From Mycobacterium sp. JS623 (GTDB lineage Bacteria > Actinomycetota > Actinomycetes > Mycobacteriales > Mycobacteriaceae), in NCBI RefSeq assembly GCF_000328565.1, contig NC_019966.1, positions 2,480,001 to 2,544,000 of the forward strand: a stretch of 64,000 nt of DNA, given 5' to 3'. Below, piece after piece: positions 31,548 through 40,947 of this stretch. Positions within the stretch are counted from its first letter, which is position 1. Each line of letters opens with the position of its first letter. The position numbers were made by a program, and so were the translations under genes. Under the pieces are notes generated by a model. It did no database searches and was not told where the DNA came from. It was given only the letters and a program-made list of their open reading frames with translations.

Positions 31548-32300
31548 TTAGTGACGGAGAATCTTGCCGAGAAAGTCTTTGGCCCGATCGGTCTTCGGTT
31601 TCTCGAAGAATTCAATGGGTTCGGCGTCCTCGACGATGGCGCCGTCGGCCATGAACACCACACGGTTCGCGGCCCCCCTGGCGAAACCCATTTCGTGCGT
31701 GACCACCACCATGGTCATGCCGTCCTTGGCGAGCCCGGTCATGACGTTCAGTACCTCGCTGATCATCTCGGGATCCAGCGCGCTCGTCGGCTCGTCGAAA
31801 AGCATGACCTTCGGGTTCATCGCCAGCGACCGGGCGATCGCCACCCTCTGCTGCTGGCCGCCCGACAGTTGAGCCGGATACTTGTCCGCCTGATTGGCGA
31901 TGCCGACCCGCTCCAGCAGTGTCATCGCTTTTTCGCGGGCCTCGGCCTTCGACTTCTTGCGAACCTTCATTGGCGCGAGCGTGACGTTATCCAGAATTGT
32001 CTTGTGTGCGAACAGGTTGAACGACTGGAACACCATTCCGACGTCGGACCGCAGCTGCGCCAGCTTTTTTCCTTCGGAGGGCAGCGCAACGCCGTCGATC
32101 TCGATTGTGCCCGAGTCGATAGGTTCAAGGCGATTGATGGTGCGGCACAACGTCGACTTGCCCGAACCGGACGGGCCCAACACGACGATCACCTCTCCGC
32201 GGTCCACCTTCAAGTTGATGTCCTTGAGCACGTGCAGGGCGCCAAAGTGTTTGTTGACCGCCTCCATTGAGATCATCGGCGCACCGCCGGGCGTCCCCAT
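31548..32300 (-). CDS. gluA: glutamate ABC transporter ATP-binding protein GluA
   Basis: 250 residues. Walker [10 protein letters not shown] at 42-50, signature LSGGQQQR, Walker [14 protein letters not shown] and switch His in VVVTHEMGF. Powers glutamate uptake through GluCD. I chose MGTPGGAPM at 32300 because a TAAGGT hexamer sits eight bases upstream (leaderless). MISMEAV at 32276 is the alternative. First of gluABCD and divergent from miaB. Confidence 0.93.
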   Translation of the reverse strand: MGTPGGAPMISMEAVNKHFGALHVLKDINLKVDRGEVIVVLGPSGSGKSTLCRTINRLEPIDSGTIEIDGVALPSEGKKLAQLRSDVGMVFQSFNLFAHKTILDNVTLAPMKVRKKSKAEAREKAMTLLERVGIANQADKYPAQLSGGQQQRVAIARSLAMNPKVMLFDEPTSALDPEMISEVLNVMTGLAKDGMTMVVVTHEMGFARGAANRVVFMADGAIVEDAEPIEFFEKPKTDRAKDFLGKILRH

Positions 32301-32308
32301 GGGTGCAG

Positions 32309-32314
32309 ACCTTA
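32309..32314 (-). promoter_or_regulatory. -10 hexamer of leaderless gluA
   Basis: TAAGGT on the minus strand, eight bases before the ATG at 32300. Confidence 0.45.
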
Positions 32315-32379
32315 CCCAGGGAATGCTCAGCTTGCCCGCAACTTGGGAATCCGTCCGAATGGCGCGGCGACGTGGTCCG

Positions 32380-32385
32380 TACCAT
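32380..32385 (+). promoter_or_regulatory. -10 hexamer of leaderless miaB
   Basis: TACCAT, six bases before the GTG at 32392; no Shine-Dalgarno sequence. Confidence 0.5.
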
Positions 32386-32391
32386 GGGGCC

Positions 32392-34068
32392 GTGACTTCG
32401 ATGGTGACGCAGGAGGAGAACGGGATACGTCCCGTTCGCCAGCAGCACCGCACCTATCAGGTCCGCACCTACGGCTGCCAGATGAATGTGCATGATTCCG
32501 AACGGCTGGCCGGGTTGCTGGAATCCGCCGGATACGAGCGCGCGGCCGACGGAGCCGACGCCGACGTCGTGGTGTTCAACACATGCGCGGTTCGCGAAAA
32601 CGCCGACAACAAGCTGTACGGCAACCTCAGCCACCTCGCACCGCGCAAGCAGGCCGACCCGAACATGCAGATTGCCGTCGGCGGCTGCCTGGCGCAGAAG
32701 GACCGCGACACCGTCCTTTCGAAGGCACCGTGGGTGGACGTGGTGTTCGGCACCCACAACATTGGGTCGCTGCCGACTCTGCTCGAACGCGCCCGACACA
32801 ACCGCACCGCACAGGTCGAAATCGTCGAAGCGCTTGAGGAATTCCCGTCCGCGTTGCCGGCGGCGCGCGAATCCGCTTACGCCGCATGGGTTTCGGTCTC
32901 TGTCGGTTGCAACAACACCTGCACGTTTTGCATCGTGCCCGCGCTGCGCGGCAAAGAGGTCGACCGCAGGCCGGGCGACGTGCTCGCTGAAGTGCAGGCG
33001 CTTGTCGACCAGGGCGTCCTCGAGGTGACCCTGCTCGGCCAGAACGTCAACGCCTACGGCGTCTCCTTCGCCGATCCGGATCAGCCGCGCGACCGCGGCG
33101 CGTTCGCCAAACTGCTGCGCGCCTGCGGGCGCATCGAGGGTCTGGAGCGGGTGCGCTTCACGTCGCCGCACCCCGCCGAATTCACCGACGACGTGATCGA
33201 GGCGATGGCCGAGACCCCGAACGTGTGCCCGACGCTGCACATGCCGCTGCAGTCGGGCTCCGACCGGATCCTGCGGGCCATGCGGCGGTCGTACCGCGCG
33301 GAGAAGTACCTCGGCATCATCGACCGTGTCCGGGCCGCTATCCCGCATGCCGCAATCACCACCGACCTGATCGTCGGGTTCCCTGGTGAAACCGAGGAAG
33401 ACTTCCAGGCCACGCTCGATGTGGTTGAGCAGGCGAGGTTCTCGAGCGCCTTCACCTTCCAGTACTCCAAACGCCCCGGCACTCCGGCCGCCGAACTCGA
33501 CGAGCAGCTGCCGAAAGCCGTTGTCCAAGAACGCTATCAACGGCTGATCGACCTTCAGGAAGGCATTTCTCTGGAGGAGAACACCGCGCAGGTCGGCCGC
33601 ACCGTCGAATTGCTGGTCGCCACCGGTGAAGGTCGCAAGGATGCCAGCACCGCACGCATGTCCGGCCGGGCCCGCGACGGCCGGTTGGTGCACTTCGACC
33701 CCGCTGGCCTCAAGATCCGGCCCGGCGACATCGTCACCACCACCGTGACCGGCGCCGCGCCGCATCACCTGATCGCCGACGGTGCCCCACACACTCACCG
33801 GCGCACCAGGGCCGGCGACGCCCACGCTGCGGGGCTCACGCCGCGCACCGGCGTCGGAGCCGCAGGGTCGGCGACATTCAGCGGAGCCGGAGGGTCGGCG
33901 ACATTCAGCGCCGGAGCCGGAAGGTCGGCGACATTCAGCGCCGGAGCCGGAAGGTCGGCGACATTCAGCGCCGGAGCCGGAAGGTCGGCGACATTCAGCG
34001 TCGGCCTGGGCATGCCCGGCATCGGTGTCCCGGCGCAAGCGCCGACTTCGTCCGGGTGTGCCCGGTGA
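32392..34068 (+). CDS. miaB: tRNA-2-methylthio-N6-dimethylallyladenosine synthase MiaB with repeat tail
   Basis: 558 residues. Adds the methylthio group to i6A37 in tRNA, after MiaA. The auxiliary cluster uses Cys29, Cys65 and Cys99 ([22 protein letters not shown]). Radical-SAM cysteines are CNNTCTFC (173, 177, 180). A TRAM domain ends near residue 463 ([13 protein letters not shown]). About 95 extra residues follow, including five repeats of GSATFS or RSATFS separated by AGAG ([18 protein letters not shown]). The tail is low complexity and not required by the family fold. The stop overlaps the next gene's GTG (GTGA). Confidence 0.93.
   Translation: MTSMVTQEENGIRPVRQQHRTYQVRTYGCQMNVHDSERLAGLLESAGYERAADGADADVVVFNTCAVRENADNKLYGNLSHLAPRKQADPNMQIAVGGCLAQKDRDTVLSKAPWVDVVFGTHNIGSLPTLLERARHNRTAQVEIVEALEEFPSALPAARESAYAAWVSVSVGCNNTCTFCIVPALRGKEVDRRPGDVLAEVQALVDQGVLEVTLLGQNVNAYGVSFADPDQPRDRGAFAKLLRACGRIEGLERVRFTSPHPAEFTDDVIEAMAETPNVCPTLHMPLQSGSDRILRAMRRSYRAEKYLGIIDRVRAAIPHAAITTDLIVGFPGETEEDFQATLDVVEQARFSSAFTFQYSKRPGTPAAELDEQLPKAVVQERYQRLIDLQEGISLEENTAQVGRTVELLVATGEGRKDASTARMSGRARDGRLVHFDPAGLKIRPGDIVTTTVTGAAPHHLIADGAPHTHRRTRAGDAHAAGLTPRTGVGAAGSATFSGAGGSATFSAGAGRSATFSAGAGRSATFSAGAGRSATFSVGLGMPGIGVPAQAPTSSGCAR
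33866..34000 (+). repeat. five-copy 27/30-bp tandem repeat in the miaB 3' end
   Basis: Core GGTCGGCGACATTCAGCG starts at 33866, 33893, 33923, 33953 and 33983. Copies 2-4 are identical 30-mers including CCGGAGCCGGAA. The unit is a multiple of three, so the frame is preserved. Confidence 0.92.
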
Positions 34069-34673
34069 CCTCAGGCGATCAGAACAACGGCAAGTTCGAC
34101 GAGTTCAAGGGCGACCTCGAGGCTGCCGAGCGCCGGGTGGCGCGCGAAATCGACCCCGGCGCACGGGCATTGGTGATCGCAGTCGCGGTGTTCGTGCTGC
34201 TGCTGAGCTTCGTGCTGCCGCACACCGGCGACACCAAAGGCTGGGACGTGTTGGTCGGCGACGACGCGGCGATCCGCAACGGCATCGCGCTGCCGTCGCG
34301 GGTGTTCTGTTGGCTGGCGCTGGTATTCGGCGTCGGCTTCTCGATGTTGGCGCTGCTGACCCGCCGGTGGAGCTTGGCGTGGATCGCGCTGGCCGGGTCG
34401 ACGGTGGCGTCGTTCACTGGCCTGCTCGCGGTGTGGTCGCGGCAGACCGCGCCCGCACACCATCCAGGGCCGGGCATCGGACTGATCATCGCCTGGCTCA
34501 CGGTGATCGTGCTGGCCTTCAACTGGGCGCGCGCAGTGTGGGCGCGCACCGCGCTGCAACTCGCGGCCGAGGAACAACGCCGCAAGCAGGCCGCCGACCG
34601 TCAGGCCAAGGGCCTGTTGGACACGCTGAACGACGACACCGACAACGGCGAGAACGGAACGGCGAAGAGCTAG
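34065..34673 (+). CDS. conserved membrane protein (Rv2732c-like)
   Basis: 202 residues from the GTG at 34065, inside the miaB stop (GTGA). A charged N-terminus ([20 protein letters not shown]) is followed by four helices ([77 protein letters not shown]). A helical, Gln/Lys-rich tail ends the protein. Function unknown; co-translated with miaB. Confidence 0.75.
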   Translation: MTSGDQNNGKFDEFKGDLEAAERRVAREIDPGARALVIAVAVFVLLLSFVLPHTGDTKGWDVLVGDDAAIRNGIALPSRVFCWLALVFGVGFSMLALLTRRWSLAWIALAGSTVASFTGLLAVWSRQTAPAHHPGPGIGLIIAWLTVIVLAFNWARAVWARTALQLAAEEQRRKQAADRQAKGLLDTLNDDTDNGENGTAKS

Positions 34674-36001
34674 CTGCCCTTCAGCGCCTGAGCTGCCGCA
34701 TCGGCCCACTGCCGCCACTGTTCGGCGCTGGCCCGCGCCTCTTCGGCGTCCTTGGTCCGCCCGGCCGCCTCGGCCTTCTCCGCCTGCCGCTCGAATTGCT
34801 CTGCGCGAGCACGGAATTGGTCGGCCCTGGCCTTCGCTTCGGGGTCGACACCACCGGTCGGGGCGTCGCGCACCTTTTTCTCGATCGCCCGCAGTCGGCG
34901 TTCCAGCTCGGCGCTGCGTTCACGCGGTACCTTGCCGATCGCGTCCCATTTGTCGCCGATCACGCGTAGCGCCGCCCGCGCAGACTCCAGGTCGGAGGTG
35001 TCGACCTTTTCGGCCTCCGCGAGCAGCGCCTCCTTGGCTTCGGCGTTCGCCCGGAACTCCGCATCGCGCTCCGAGCTGGCGGCGTTGCGAGCGGAGAAGA
35101 AGACATCCTGCGCGGCCTTGAATCGCTGCCACAGCGCGTCGTCGACGTCCTTGGCGGCGCGGCCCGCCGCCTTCCACTCCGCCAGCAGGTCACGGAACGC
35201 CGCGCTCGTCGCACCCCAATCGGTGGAGCTGGACAGTGCCTCGGCTCGCTCACACAACTCTTCCTTGGCCTGCCGCGCGCCGGCGCGTTCGCGGTCGAGT
35301 TCGGCGAAGTGCGAGCCACGGCGACGGTTGAACGTCTCGCGGGCCGTCGAATAGCGCTTCCACAGCGCGTCGTCTGTCTTGCGGTCCAGCCCGCTGATCG
35401 TCCGCCATTCCTCGAGGATTTCGCGCAGCCGGTCGCCGGCAGCCTTCCACTGCGTCGAGTTTGCAGCCAGCTCTTCAGCCTCGGCGGCCAGCGTTTCCTT
35501 ACGCGCGGTCTGCGCGGCGCGGAACTCATCGCGCTTGGCCCGCTCCGCCTGGGCGGCCTCATCGGCGTGCTCGACGATGGCGGTCAACCGCGCGGCCAGC
35601 GCGTCGACGTCGCCAAGCACGTGCGCCTGCGGCAGCGTCTCGGCGAGCGCCGCGGCCGCCGACTTGATCTTGCGCGCGTCGCCCGTCCCGGACTCCAGCC
35701 GGTGCTCCATCAGCGCGACCTCGGTGTGCAGGTCGTCGAAGCGACGGCCGAAGTGCTCGAACGCCGCCTCGGTATCGCCGGCCTGCCACGAGCCGATGAC
35801 GCGCTCACCGGATCCGGTGATCAACCAGACAGTTCCGTCGGGGTCGACGCGGCCGAACCGGTGCGGATCGGTTGACGCGGGTACCGCGACCGTCGGCGTC
35901 GGGTGCGGCCCGGGACGAGGTGAGGGACGCGGCGGTCCTGGCCGGGGAGCGGGTTTGGGAACGGCGGACTGCCCGCCGTGCTCGCTGGTCGTCATCTCCA
36001 T
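34670..36001 (-). CDS. DUF349 coiled-coil protein (Rv2731-like)
   Basis: 443 residues. A Pro-rich N-terminus ([20 protein letters not shown]) precedes a short beta segment ([20 protein letters not shown]). Next come at least three DUF349 repeats built on W-x-x-A/L helices ([60 protein letters not shown]). It ends in a helical Ala/Glu-rich tail. Cytoplasmic; role unknown. Convergent with the preceding gene (four-base overlap). ATG 36001 is preferred over 35995 by a GGAGGG ribosome site. Confidence 0.82.
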   Translation of the reverse strand: MEMTTSEHGGQSAVPKPAPRPGPPRPSPRPGPHPTPTVAVPASTDPHRFGRVDPDGTVWLITGSGERVIGSWQAGDTEAAFEHFGRRFDDLHTEVALMEHRLESGTGDARKIKSAAAALAETLPQAHVLGDVDALAARLTAIVEHADEAAQAERAKRDEFRAAQTARKETLAAEAEELAANSTQWKAAGDRLREILEEWRTISGLDRKTDDALWKRYSTARETFNRRRGSHFAELDRERAGARQAKEELCERAEALSSSTDWGATSAAFRDLLAEWKAAGRAAKDVDDALWQRFKAAQDVFFSARNAASSERDAEFRANAEAKEALLAEAEKVDTSDLESARAALRVIGDKWDAIGKVPRERSAELERRLRAIEKKVRDAPTGGVDPEAKARADQFRARAEQFERQAEKAEAAGRTKDAEEARASAEQWRQWADAAAQALKGS

Positions 36002-36155
36002 TACCTCGCACCCTCCGCGCGGGAATCCGCGCACCTGCCGCGCGACGCGGCGCCTGATAGCTCGAACGCTATTCAAACAGGTCACGGCGGCCCGTGCCCA
36101 CGCCTTTCGCGATGCAAATGCCTACGCTCTTTCCGAACACAACGGGAGGCCCCGG

Positions 36156-37025
36156 ATGGACAAGGCGGATATCGCCGCCCTGCTTGCCCTCGGCGCGGCG
36201 TTTTTCATCGCGATCGGCGACGTCATCCACCAACGCACAGCACAGGAGGTGACCGACGAACCGGTCAGCCACGTCGAGCTGTTCATGCGCCTGCTGCGCG
36301 ACGGTCAATGGTGGCTGGGCAGCGTCGTCGCGGCGGTCGGGTTCGCGCTGCAGGCGGCAGCGCTCGGGTTTGGCTCGGTGCTGTTGGTGCAGGCGCTACT
36401 GGTGACGTCGCTGCTGTTCGCGTTGCCGATCAGTGCATGGCTGGCGCATCGGCGAGTGACACGCTGGGAGTGGACATGGGCCGTGTTGCTCGCCGCCGCC
36501 GTCGCGGTCATCGTGACCGTCGGCAATCCGACCGCGGGGCATTCGCGGGCGTCGCTGGAAACATGGACCGCGGTGATCGCCGTGCTCGGGCCGGCGCTGG
36601 TGTTGTGCGTGGTGGGCGCTCGGATCTGGTCGGGTCCCGTCAGCGCCGTGCTGTTGGCGGTGGTTTCCGGCGCGCTGTGGGGTCTGTTCGCCGTGTTGAC
36701 CAAGGGCGTGGTGGATCGCCTCGACGATGGATTGTGGACGCTGCTGCGCACGCCCGAGCTATACGTCTGGGTCCTCGTCGCGATCGCGGGCACATCGTGG
36801 CAACAGTCATCGTTTCGGGCAGGCGCGCTGACGGCGACGCTGCCCACCATGACCGTCGCCGAGCCGGTGGTCGGTTCGGTGCTCGGCATCGTGGTGCTCG
36901 GCGAGACGCTGCGCCCGGGGGACGCCGGGTGGCTGACGCTGATCGTCGCGGTGGCGGTGATGGTCGTCGCGACGGTCGCATTGGCTCGCGGCGAAGCGGT
37001 CGGTGCCACCACGCAACCCGCGTGA
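36156..37025 (+). CDS. DMT-family transporter (EamA-like)
   Basis: 289 residues with about ten hydrophobic helices, starting MDKADIAALLALGAAFFIAI after GGGAGG. Typical segments: LLVQALLVTSLLFALPISAW, EWTWAVLLAAAVAVIVTVG and TMTVAEPVVGSVLGIVVLGE. The last matches the EamA end motif. Position fits Rv2729c. Substrate unknown. Earlier in-frame starts read antisense through the DUF349 gene and are rejected. Confidence 0.83.
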   Translation: MDKADIAALLALGAAFFIAIGDVIHQRTAQEVTDEPVSHVELFMRLLRDGQWWLGSVVAAVGFALQAAALGFGSVLLVQALLVTSLLFALPISAWLAHRRVTRWEWTWAVLLAAAVAVIVTVGNPTAGHSRASLETWTAVIAVLGPALVLCVVGARIWSGPVSAVLLAVVSGALWGLFAVLTKGVVDRLDDGLWTLLRTPELYVWVLVAIAGTSWQQSSFRAGALTATLPTMTVAEPVVGSVLGIVVLGETLRPGDAGWLTLIVAVAVMVVATVALARGEAVGATTQPA

Positions 37026-37041
37026 GCACTAACTTGGGACC

Positions 37042-37722
37042 GTGCTGAGCGCCATCGCGACCATCCCGTCTGCACCCGTCATGGTCCCGGAGCTGGCCGC
37101 CGGTGCCACCGAGGAGCTGACCGGCCTGCGAGATGCCGTCTTCGCGGCCGCGGCAGCGCTGCCGGCGACGTGGATCGCCGTCGGAGTCGGCTCCGCCGAC
37201 GCGGTATTGGGCCCTGCCACCGTCGGGACGTTCGCGGGATACGGCGTCGACCTGCGCGTCACGCTCTCGCCTGACGCCTCGGCCGCCCCTACCGACCTGC
37301 CGTTGTGCGCGTTGATCGCGGGCTGGGTCCGCGGCCAGACCAACCCCGGCGCGCATGCCGCGGTGCGGGTGTACTCCGAGGACCATGACGTCGACGCCGC
37401 GCTGGCCCGCGGTCGCGGGTTGCGCGCCGAGCTCGACGAAGCGGCCGACCCGATCGGTGTACTCGTCGTCGCCGACGGCGCGCACACGCTGGCCCCGCCT
37501 GCGCCGGGCGGCTATGACCCCGACTCGATACCCACGCAGAACGCGCTCGACGACGCGCTCGCCGCGGGCGATGCCGCCGCCCTGACTCGGCTACCCGACA
37601 CGATCGTCGGCCGGGTCGCGTATCAGGTGTTGGCAGGACTTGCTGAGCCGCGTTCGGCCAAGGAGCTGTATCGCGGCGCGCCCTACGGGGTCGGGTATTT
37701 CGCTGGCGTCTGGACCCCATGA
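37042..37722 (+). CDS. conserved protein, class III extradiol dioxygenase-like fold (Rv2728c-like)
   Basis: 226 residues from GTG ([20 protein letters not shown]). [20 protein letters not shown] and [20 protein letters not shown] resemble the LigB/MEMO-like fold, and [20 protein letters not shown] is a helical tail. The metal-binding His residues of active dioxygenases are mostly missing. Its role is unknown. The stop overlaps miaA by four bases, so it is co-translated with that tRNA-modification gene. Confidence 0.7.
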   Translation: MLSAIATIPSAPVMVPELAAGATEELTGLRDAVFAAAAALPATWIAVGVGSADAVLGPATVGTFAGYGVDLRVTLSPDASAAPTDLPLCALIAGWVRGQTNPGAHAAVRVYSEDHDVDAALARGRGLRAELDEAADPIGVLVVADGAHTLAPPAPGGYDPDSIPTQNALDDALAAGDAAALTRLPDTIVGRVAYQVLAGLAEPRSAKELYRGAPYGVGYFAGVWTP

Positions 37723-38624
37723 GACCGCTGGCGATCATCGGCCCGACCGGCACCGGCAAGTCGGCGCTGGCGCTCGCCATCGCCGAACGCGTCGGCGGCG
37801 AAATCGTGAACGCCGACGCGATGCAGCTCTACCGCGGCATGGACATCGGCACTGCCAAGCTGCCCGTTTCCGGGCGTCGCGGCATTGCGCACCACCAGCT
37901 CGACGTCCTCGAGGTGACAGAGACCGCCACTGTCGCCCGATACCAGCAGTCCGCGGTCGCCGACGTCGAGGCGATCGCCACCCGTGGAGCCGTTCCGATC
38001 GTCGTCGGCGGATCGATGATGTACGTCCAGTCGCTGCTCGACGAATGGTCATTTCCCGCCACCGACGCCAGCGTGCGTGCGAAGTGGGAGGCCCGACTGG
38101 CCGAGGTCGGCGTCGGCGCACTGCATCAGGAGCTCGCCCGGGTCGACGCTGCCGCCGCTGCCTCGATCCTGGCCACCGACGGTCGCCGCATCGTGCGTGC
38201 GCTCGAGGTCGTCGAGCTGACCGGGCAACCGTTCTCCGCCTCGGCACCGGTGATCGGGACGCCGCGCTGGGATACTGCGATTGTCGGATTAGATTGGGAC
38301 ACAGCGCTTCTCGACGAGCGGCTGGCGCGACGCACAGACAGGATGTTCGATGACGGCTTGGTCGGCGAGGTCCGCACGCTGCTGGGTCAGGGCCTGCGCG
38401 ACGGCGTCACCGCATCCCGCGCGCTCGGTTACGCGCAGGTGATCGAGGACCTCGACGCGGGCGGCGACGGGTCGGCGGCCCGCGAACCGACGTACTTCGG
38501 CACCCGCCGCTATGTTCGCCGCCAGCGGTCATGGTTCCGCCGCGACCACCGCATCGCATGGCTCGACGGCAGCGCCCCCGACAACGTCGAGCGCACGCTG
38601 CGGATATGGCGGCACGTATCCTGA
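37719..38624 (+). CDS. miaA: tRNA dimethylallyltransferase MiaA
   Basis: 301 residues. Transfers the dimethylallyl group to A37 of tRNAs reading UNN codons. P-loop GPTGTGKSA at 8-16; [20 protein letters not shown] and [16 protein letters not shown] match the active-site region; [17 protein letters not shown] follows. ATG overlaps the upstream gene's stop. miaB, which acts next on the same base, is 4 kb upstream. Confidence 0.95.
   Translation: MRPLAIIGPTGTGKSALALAIAERVGGEIVNADAMQLYRGMDIGTAKLPVSGRRGIAHHQLDVLEVTETATVARYQQSAVADVEAIATRGAVPIVVGGSMMYVQSLLDEWSFPATDASVRAKWEARLAEVGVGALHQELARVDAAAAASILATDGRRIVRALEVVELTGQPFSASAPVIGTPRWDTAIVGLDWDTALLDERLARRTDRMFDDGLVGEVRTLLGQGLRDGVTASRALGYAQVIEDLDAGGDGSAAREPTYFGTRRYVRRQRSWFRRDHRIAWLDGSAPDNVERTLRIWRHVS
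38617..38622 (+). promoter_or_regulatory. -10 hexamer of leaderless dapF
   Basis: TATCCT, six bases before the GTG at 38629, overlapping the miaA stop codon. Confidence 0.45.
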
Positions 38625-38628
38625 ACAC

Positions 38629-39489
38629 GTGAAATTCGCCAAGGGCCACGGCACGCAGAACGACTTCGTGCTGTTGCCCGATCCCGACGGCCTGCTGTCG
38701 TTGACGCCTGCCGCAGTGGCCGCGTTGTGCGACCGCCGCCGGGGCCTTGGCGCCGACGGGGTGCTGCGGGTGTCAACGGCCGGGGCCGCCGGTCTTGACC
38801 GGTTGCCCGAGGGTGTCGCGGCGGACGACTGGTACATGGACTACCGCAACGCTGACGGCTCGATTGCGCAGATGTGTGGCAACGGGGTTCGGGTGTTCGC
38901 GCACTACCTGCGGGTTAGCGGGCTCGAGTCGCGCGACGAGTTCGTCGTCGGCTCGCTGGCCGGGCCGCGCCCCGTGGTGTTGCACCAGTGGGATGACGCC
39001 ACCGCGGACGTCGCGGTCGAGATGGGCAAGGTCAACCAACTCGGCACGGGTGAGGCGATCGTCGGCGGACGGCCGTTCGCCGGGTTGGCCATCGACGTGG
39101 GTAACCCGCATCTGGCATGTGTCGACGCCGATCTGACCATCGACGAACTCGCGGCCCTCGATGTCGCCGCGCTGGTTATGTTCGATCGCGCGCAGTTCCC
39201 TGAGGGCGTCAACGTCGAGGTTTTGACGGCACCGCACGGTGGAGCCGTGTCGATGCGGGTTCACGAACGAGGTGTCGGAGAGACGCGATCCTGTGGCACG
39301 GGAACCGTCGCCGCCGCCGTGGCGGCGCTGGCATTCGACGGGGCGACCACAGGAACACTGCAGGTGCGCGTTCCCGGCGGCGAGGTCACCGTCACGGTTA
39401 CCGACGCCAGCAGTTACCTGCGCGGGCCGTCGGTGCTCGTGGCGCAGGGGGAGCTATCAGAGGAATGGTGGCGCGTTGCGCAGCGTTAA
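38629..39489 (+). CDS. dapF: diaminopimelate epimerase DapF
   Basis: 286 residues starting GTG ([15 protein letters not shown]). Converts LL- to meso-diaminopimelate for lysine and peptidoglycan. The two catalytic cysteines are Cys83 in [10 protein letters not shown] and Cys222 in [10 protein letters not shown]. Substrate-binding [18 protein letters not shown] sequence is present. An in-frame ORF extends upstream into miaA, but family proteins start at KFxKGHGTxND. Confidence 0.95.
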   Translation: MKFAKGHGTQNDFVLLPDPDGLLSLTPAAVAALCDRRRGLGADGVLRVSTAGAAGLDRLPEGVAADDWYMDYRNADGSIAQMCGNGVRVFAHYLRVSGLESRDEFVVGSLAGPRPVVLHQWDDATADVAVEMGKVNQLGTGEAIVGGRPFAGLAIDVGNPHLACVDADLTIDELAALDVAALVMFDRAQFPEGVNVEVLTAPHGGAVSMRVHERGVGETRSCGTGTVAAAVAALAFDGATTGTLQVRVPGGEVTVTVTDASSYLRGPSVLVAQGELSEEWWRVAQR

Positions 39490-39534
39490 TTGGGGTGCAC
39501 GTGCAGTGGTAGCCGTGCAAATGTGTATTCGCTT

Positions 39535-40947
39535 ATGACGTATCCCGATTTTCGCCCCGGCACTCCCAGCGCGGGTGAGCTCGCCCTCGAAGACCGCACG
39601 GCGTTGCGCCGCGTGGCTGGCCTGTCGACCGAGCTGGCCGATGTCTCCGAGGTCGAGTACCGGCAGCTGCGGCTGGAACGCGTTGTGCTGGTTGGTGTTT
39701 GGACCGAAGGCAGCGCGGCCGACGCCGACGCGAGCATGGCCGAGCTGGCTGCGCTCGCCGAGACCGCAGGCTCCGAAGTGCTCGAGGGCCTCGTCCAACG
39801 TCGCGACAAGCCGGACCCGTCGACCTACATCGGCTCCGGCAAGGCGCAGGAGCTGCGCGAGGTCGTCCTGGCTACCGGTGCCGACACCGTGATCTGCGAC
39901 GGCGAGCTGAGCCCCGCGCAGCTGACCGCGCTGGAGAAGGCTGTCAAGGTCAAGGTCATCGACCGCACCGCGCTGATCCTCGACATCTTCGCCCAGCACG
40001 CCACCAGCCGGGAAGGCAAGGCGCAGGTGGCGTACGCCCAGATGGAGTACATGCTGCCCAGGCTGCGCGGCTGGGGTGAGTCGATGTCACGGCAGGCCGG
40101 CGGGCGTGCCGGCGGCAGTGGCGGCGGGGTGGGCCTGCGTGGTCCCGGCGAGACGAAGATCGAGACCGACCGGCGTCGCATCCGCGAACGAATGTCCAAG
40201 CTGCGCCGCGAGATCAAGGACATGAAGACGGTCCGCGACACCCAGCGCAGCAAGCGGGTAGCCAGCGACGTGCCGTCCATCGCGATCGTCGGTTACACCA
40301 ATGCCGGCAAGTCCAGTCTTCTCAACGCGCTGACCGGCGCGGGTGTGCTTGTCGAGAACGCGTTGTTCGCCACACTCGAACCGACTACGCGGCGTGGGGA
40401 ATTCGCGGATGGCAGGCCGTTCGTGCTGACCGACACCGTCGGGTTCGTGCGGCATCTGCCGACCCAGCTGGTCGAGGCGTTCCGGTCCACGCTGGAGGAG
40501 GTCGTCGATGCCAATCTGCTGGTGCATGTGGTCGACGGCTCCGACGTCAATCCGCTGGCGCAGATCAACGCGGTCAGGCAAGTGGTCAACGAAGTCGTGA
40601 CAGACCACGATGGCAAGCCGCCGCCAGAGTTGTTGGTAGTCAACAAGATCGACGCGGCCGACGGCCTGACGCTTGCCCAGTTGCGCAGTGCGTTGCCTGA
40701 TGCGGTGTTCGTATCCGCGCGCACCGGCGACGGGCTCGAGCGCCTGCAGCAGCGGATGGCCGCGGTGATCGAGCCCACCGACACCGCGGTCGACGTGACG
40801 ATTCCCTACGACCGCGGTGATCTGGTCAACAAGGTGCACGCCGACGGCCGGGTGGACGCCACCGAGCACACCGCCCACGGCACCAGAATCAAGGCGCGCG
40901 TGCCGGTTCCGTTGGCCGCAAGCCTGCAAGAGTTCGCGACGTTCTAA
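39535..40947 (+). CDS. hflX: ribosome-associated GTPase HflX
   Basis: 470 residues. The N-terminal HflX domain (VVLVGVWTEGS; KPDPSTYIGSGKAQEL; DGELSPAQLTALEKAV) is followed by a helical linker with GRAGGSGGGVGLRGPGE. The G domain has GYTNAGKSSLLNAL (G1), DTVGFVRHLP (G3) and VNKID (G4). HflX splits stalled ribosomes; in mycobacteria it affects macrolide tolerance and hypoxic survival. The ATG at 39535 is preferred to the in-frame GTG-type start 39490, which lies next to dapF. Downstream amidase begins with no gap. Confidence 0.93.
   Translation: MTYPDFRPGTPSAGELALEDRTALRRVAGLSTELADVSEVEYRQLRLERVVLVGVWTEGSAADADASMAELAALAETAGSEVLEGLVQRRDKPDPSTYIGSGKAQELREVVLATGADTVICDGELSPAQLTALEKAVKVKVIDRTALILDIFAQHATSREGKAQVAYAQMEYMLPRLRGWGESMSRQAGGRAGGSGGGVGLRGPGETKIETDRRRIRERMSKLRREIKDMKTVRDTQRSKRVASDVPSIAIVGYTNAGKSSLLNALTGAGVLVENALFATLEPTTRRGEFADGRPFVLTDTVGFVRHLPTQLVEAFRSTLEEVVDANLLVHVVDGSDVNPLAQINAVRQVVNEVVTDHDGKPPPELLVVNKIDAADGLTLAQLRSALPDAVFVSARTGDGLERLQQRMAAVIEPTDTAVDVTIPYDRGDLVNKVHADGRVDATEHTAHGTRIKARVPVPLAASLQEFATF

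Noticed and set aside
33866..34000. CRISPR-like array or mobile repeat
   Set aside because: Contiguous 27/30-bp units without spacers, multiple of three, inside the miaB frame.
32125..34038. 637-codon minus-strand frame opposite miaB
   Set aside because: Rich in His/Arg/Gln with no family pattern; miaB radical-SAM motifs are intact on the plus strand.
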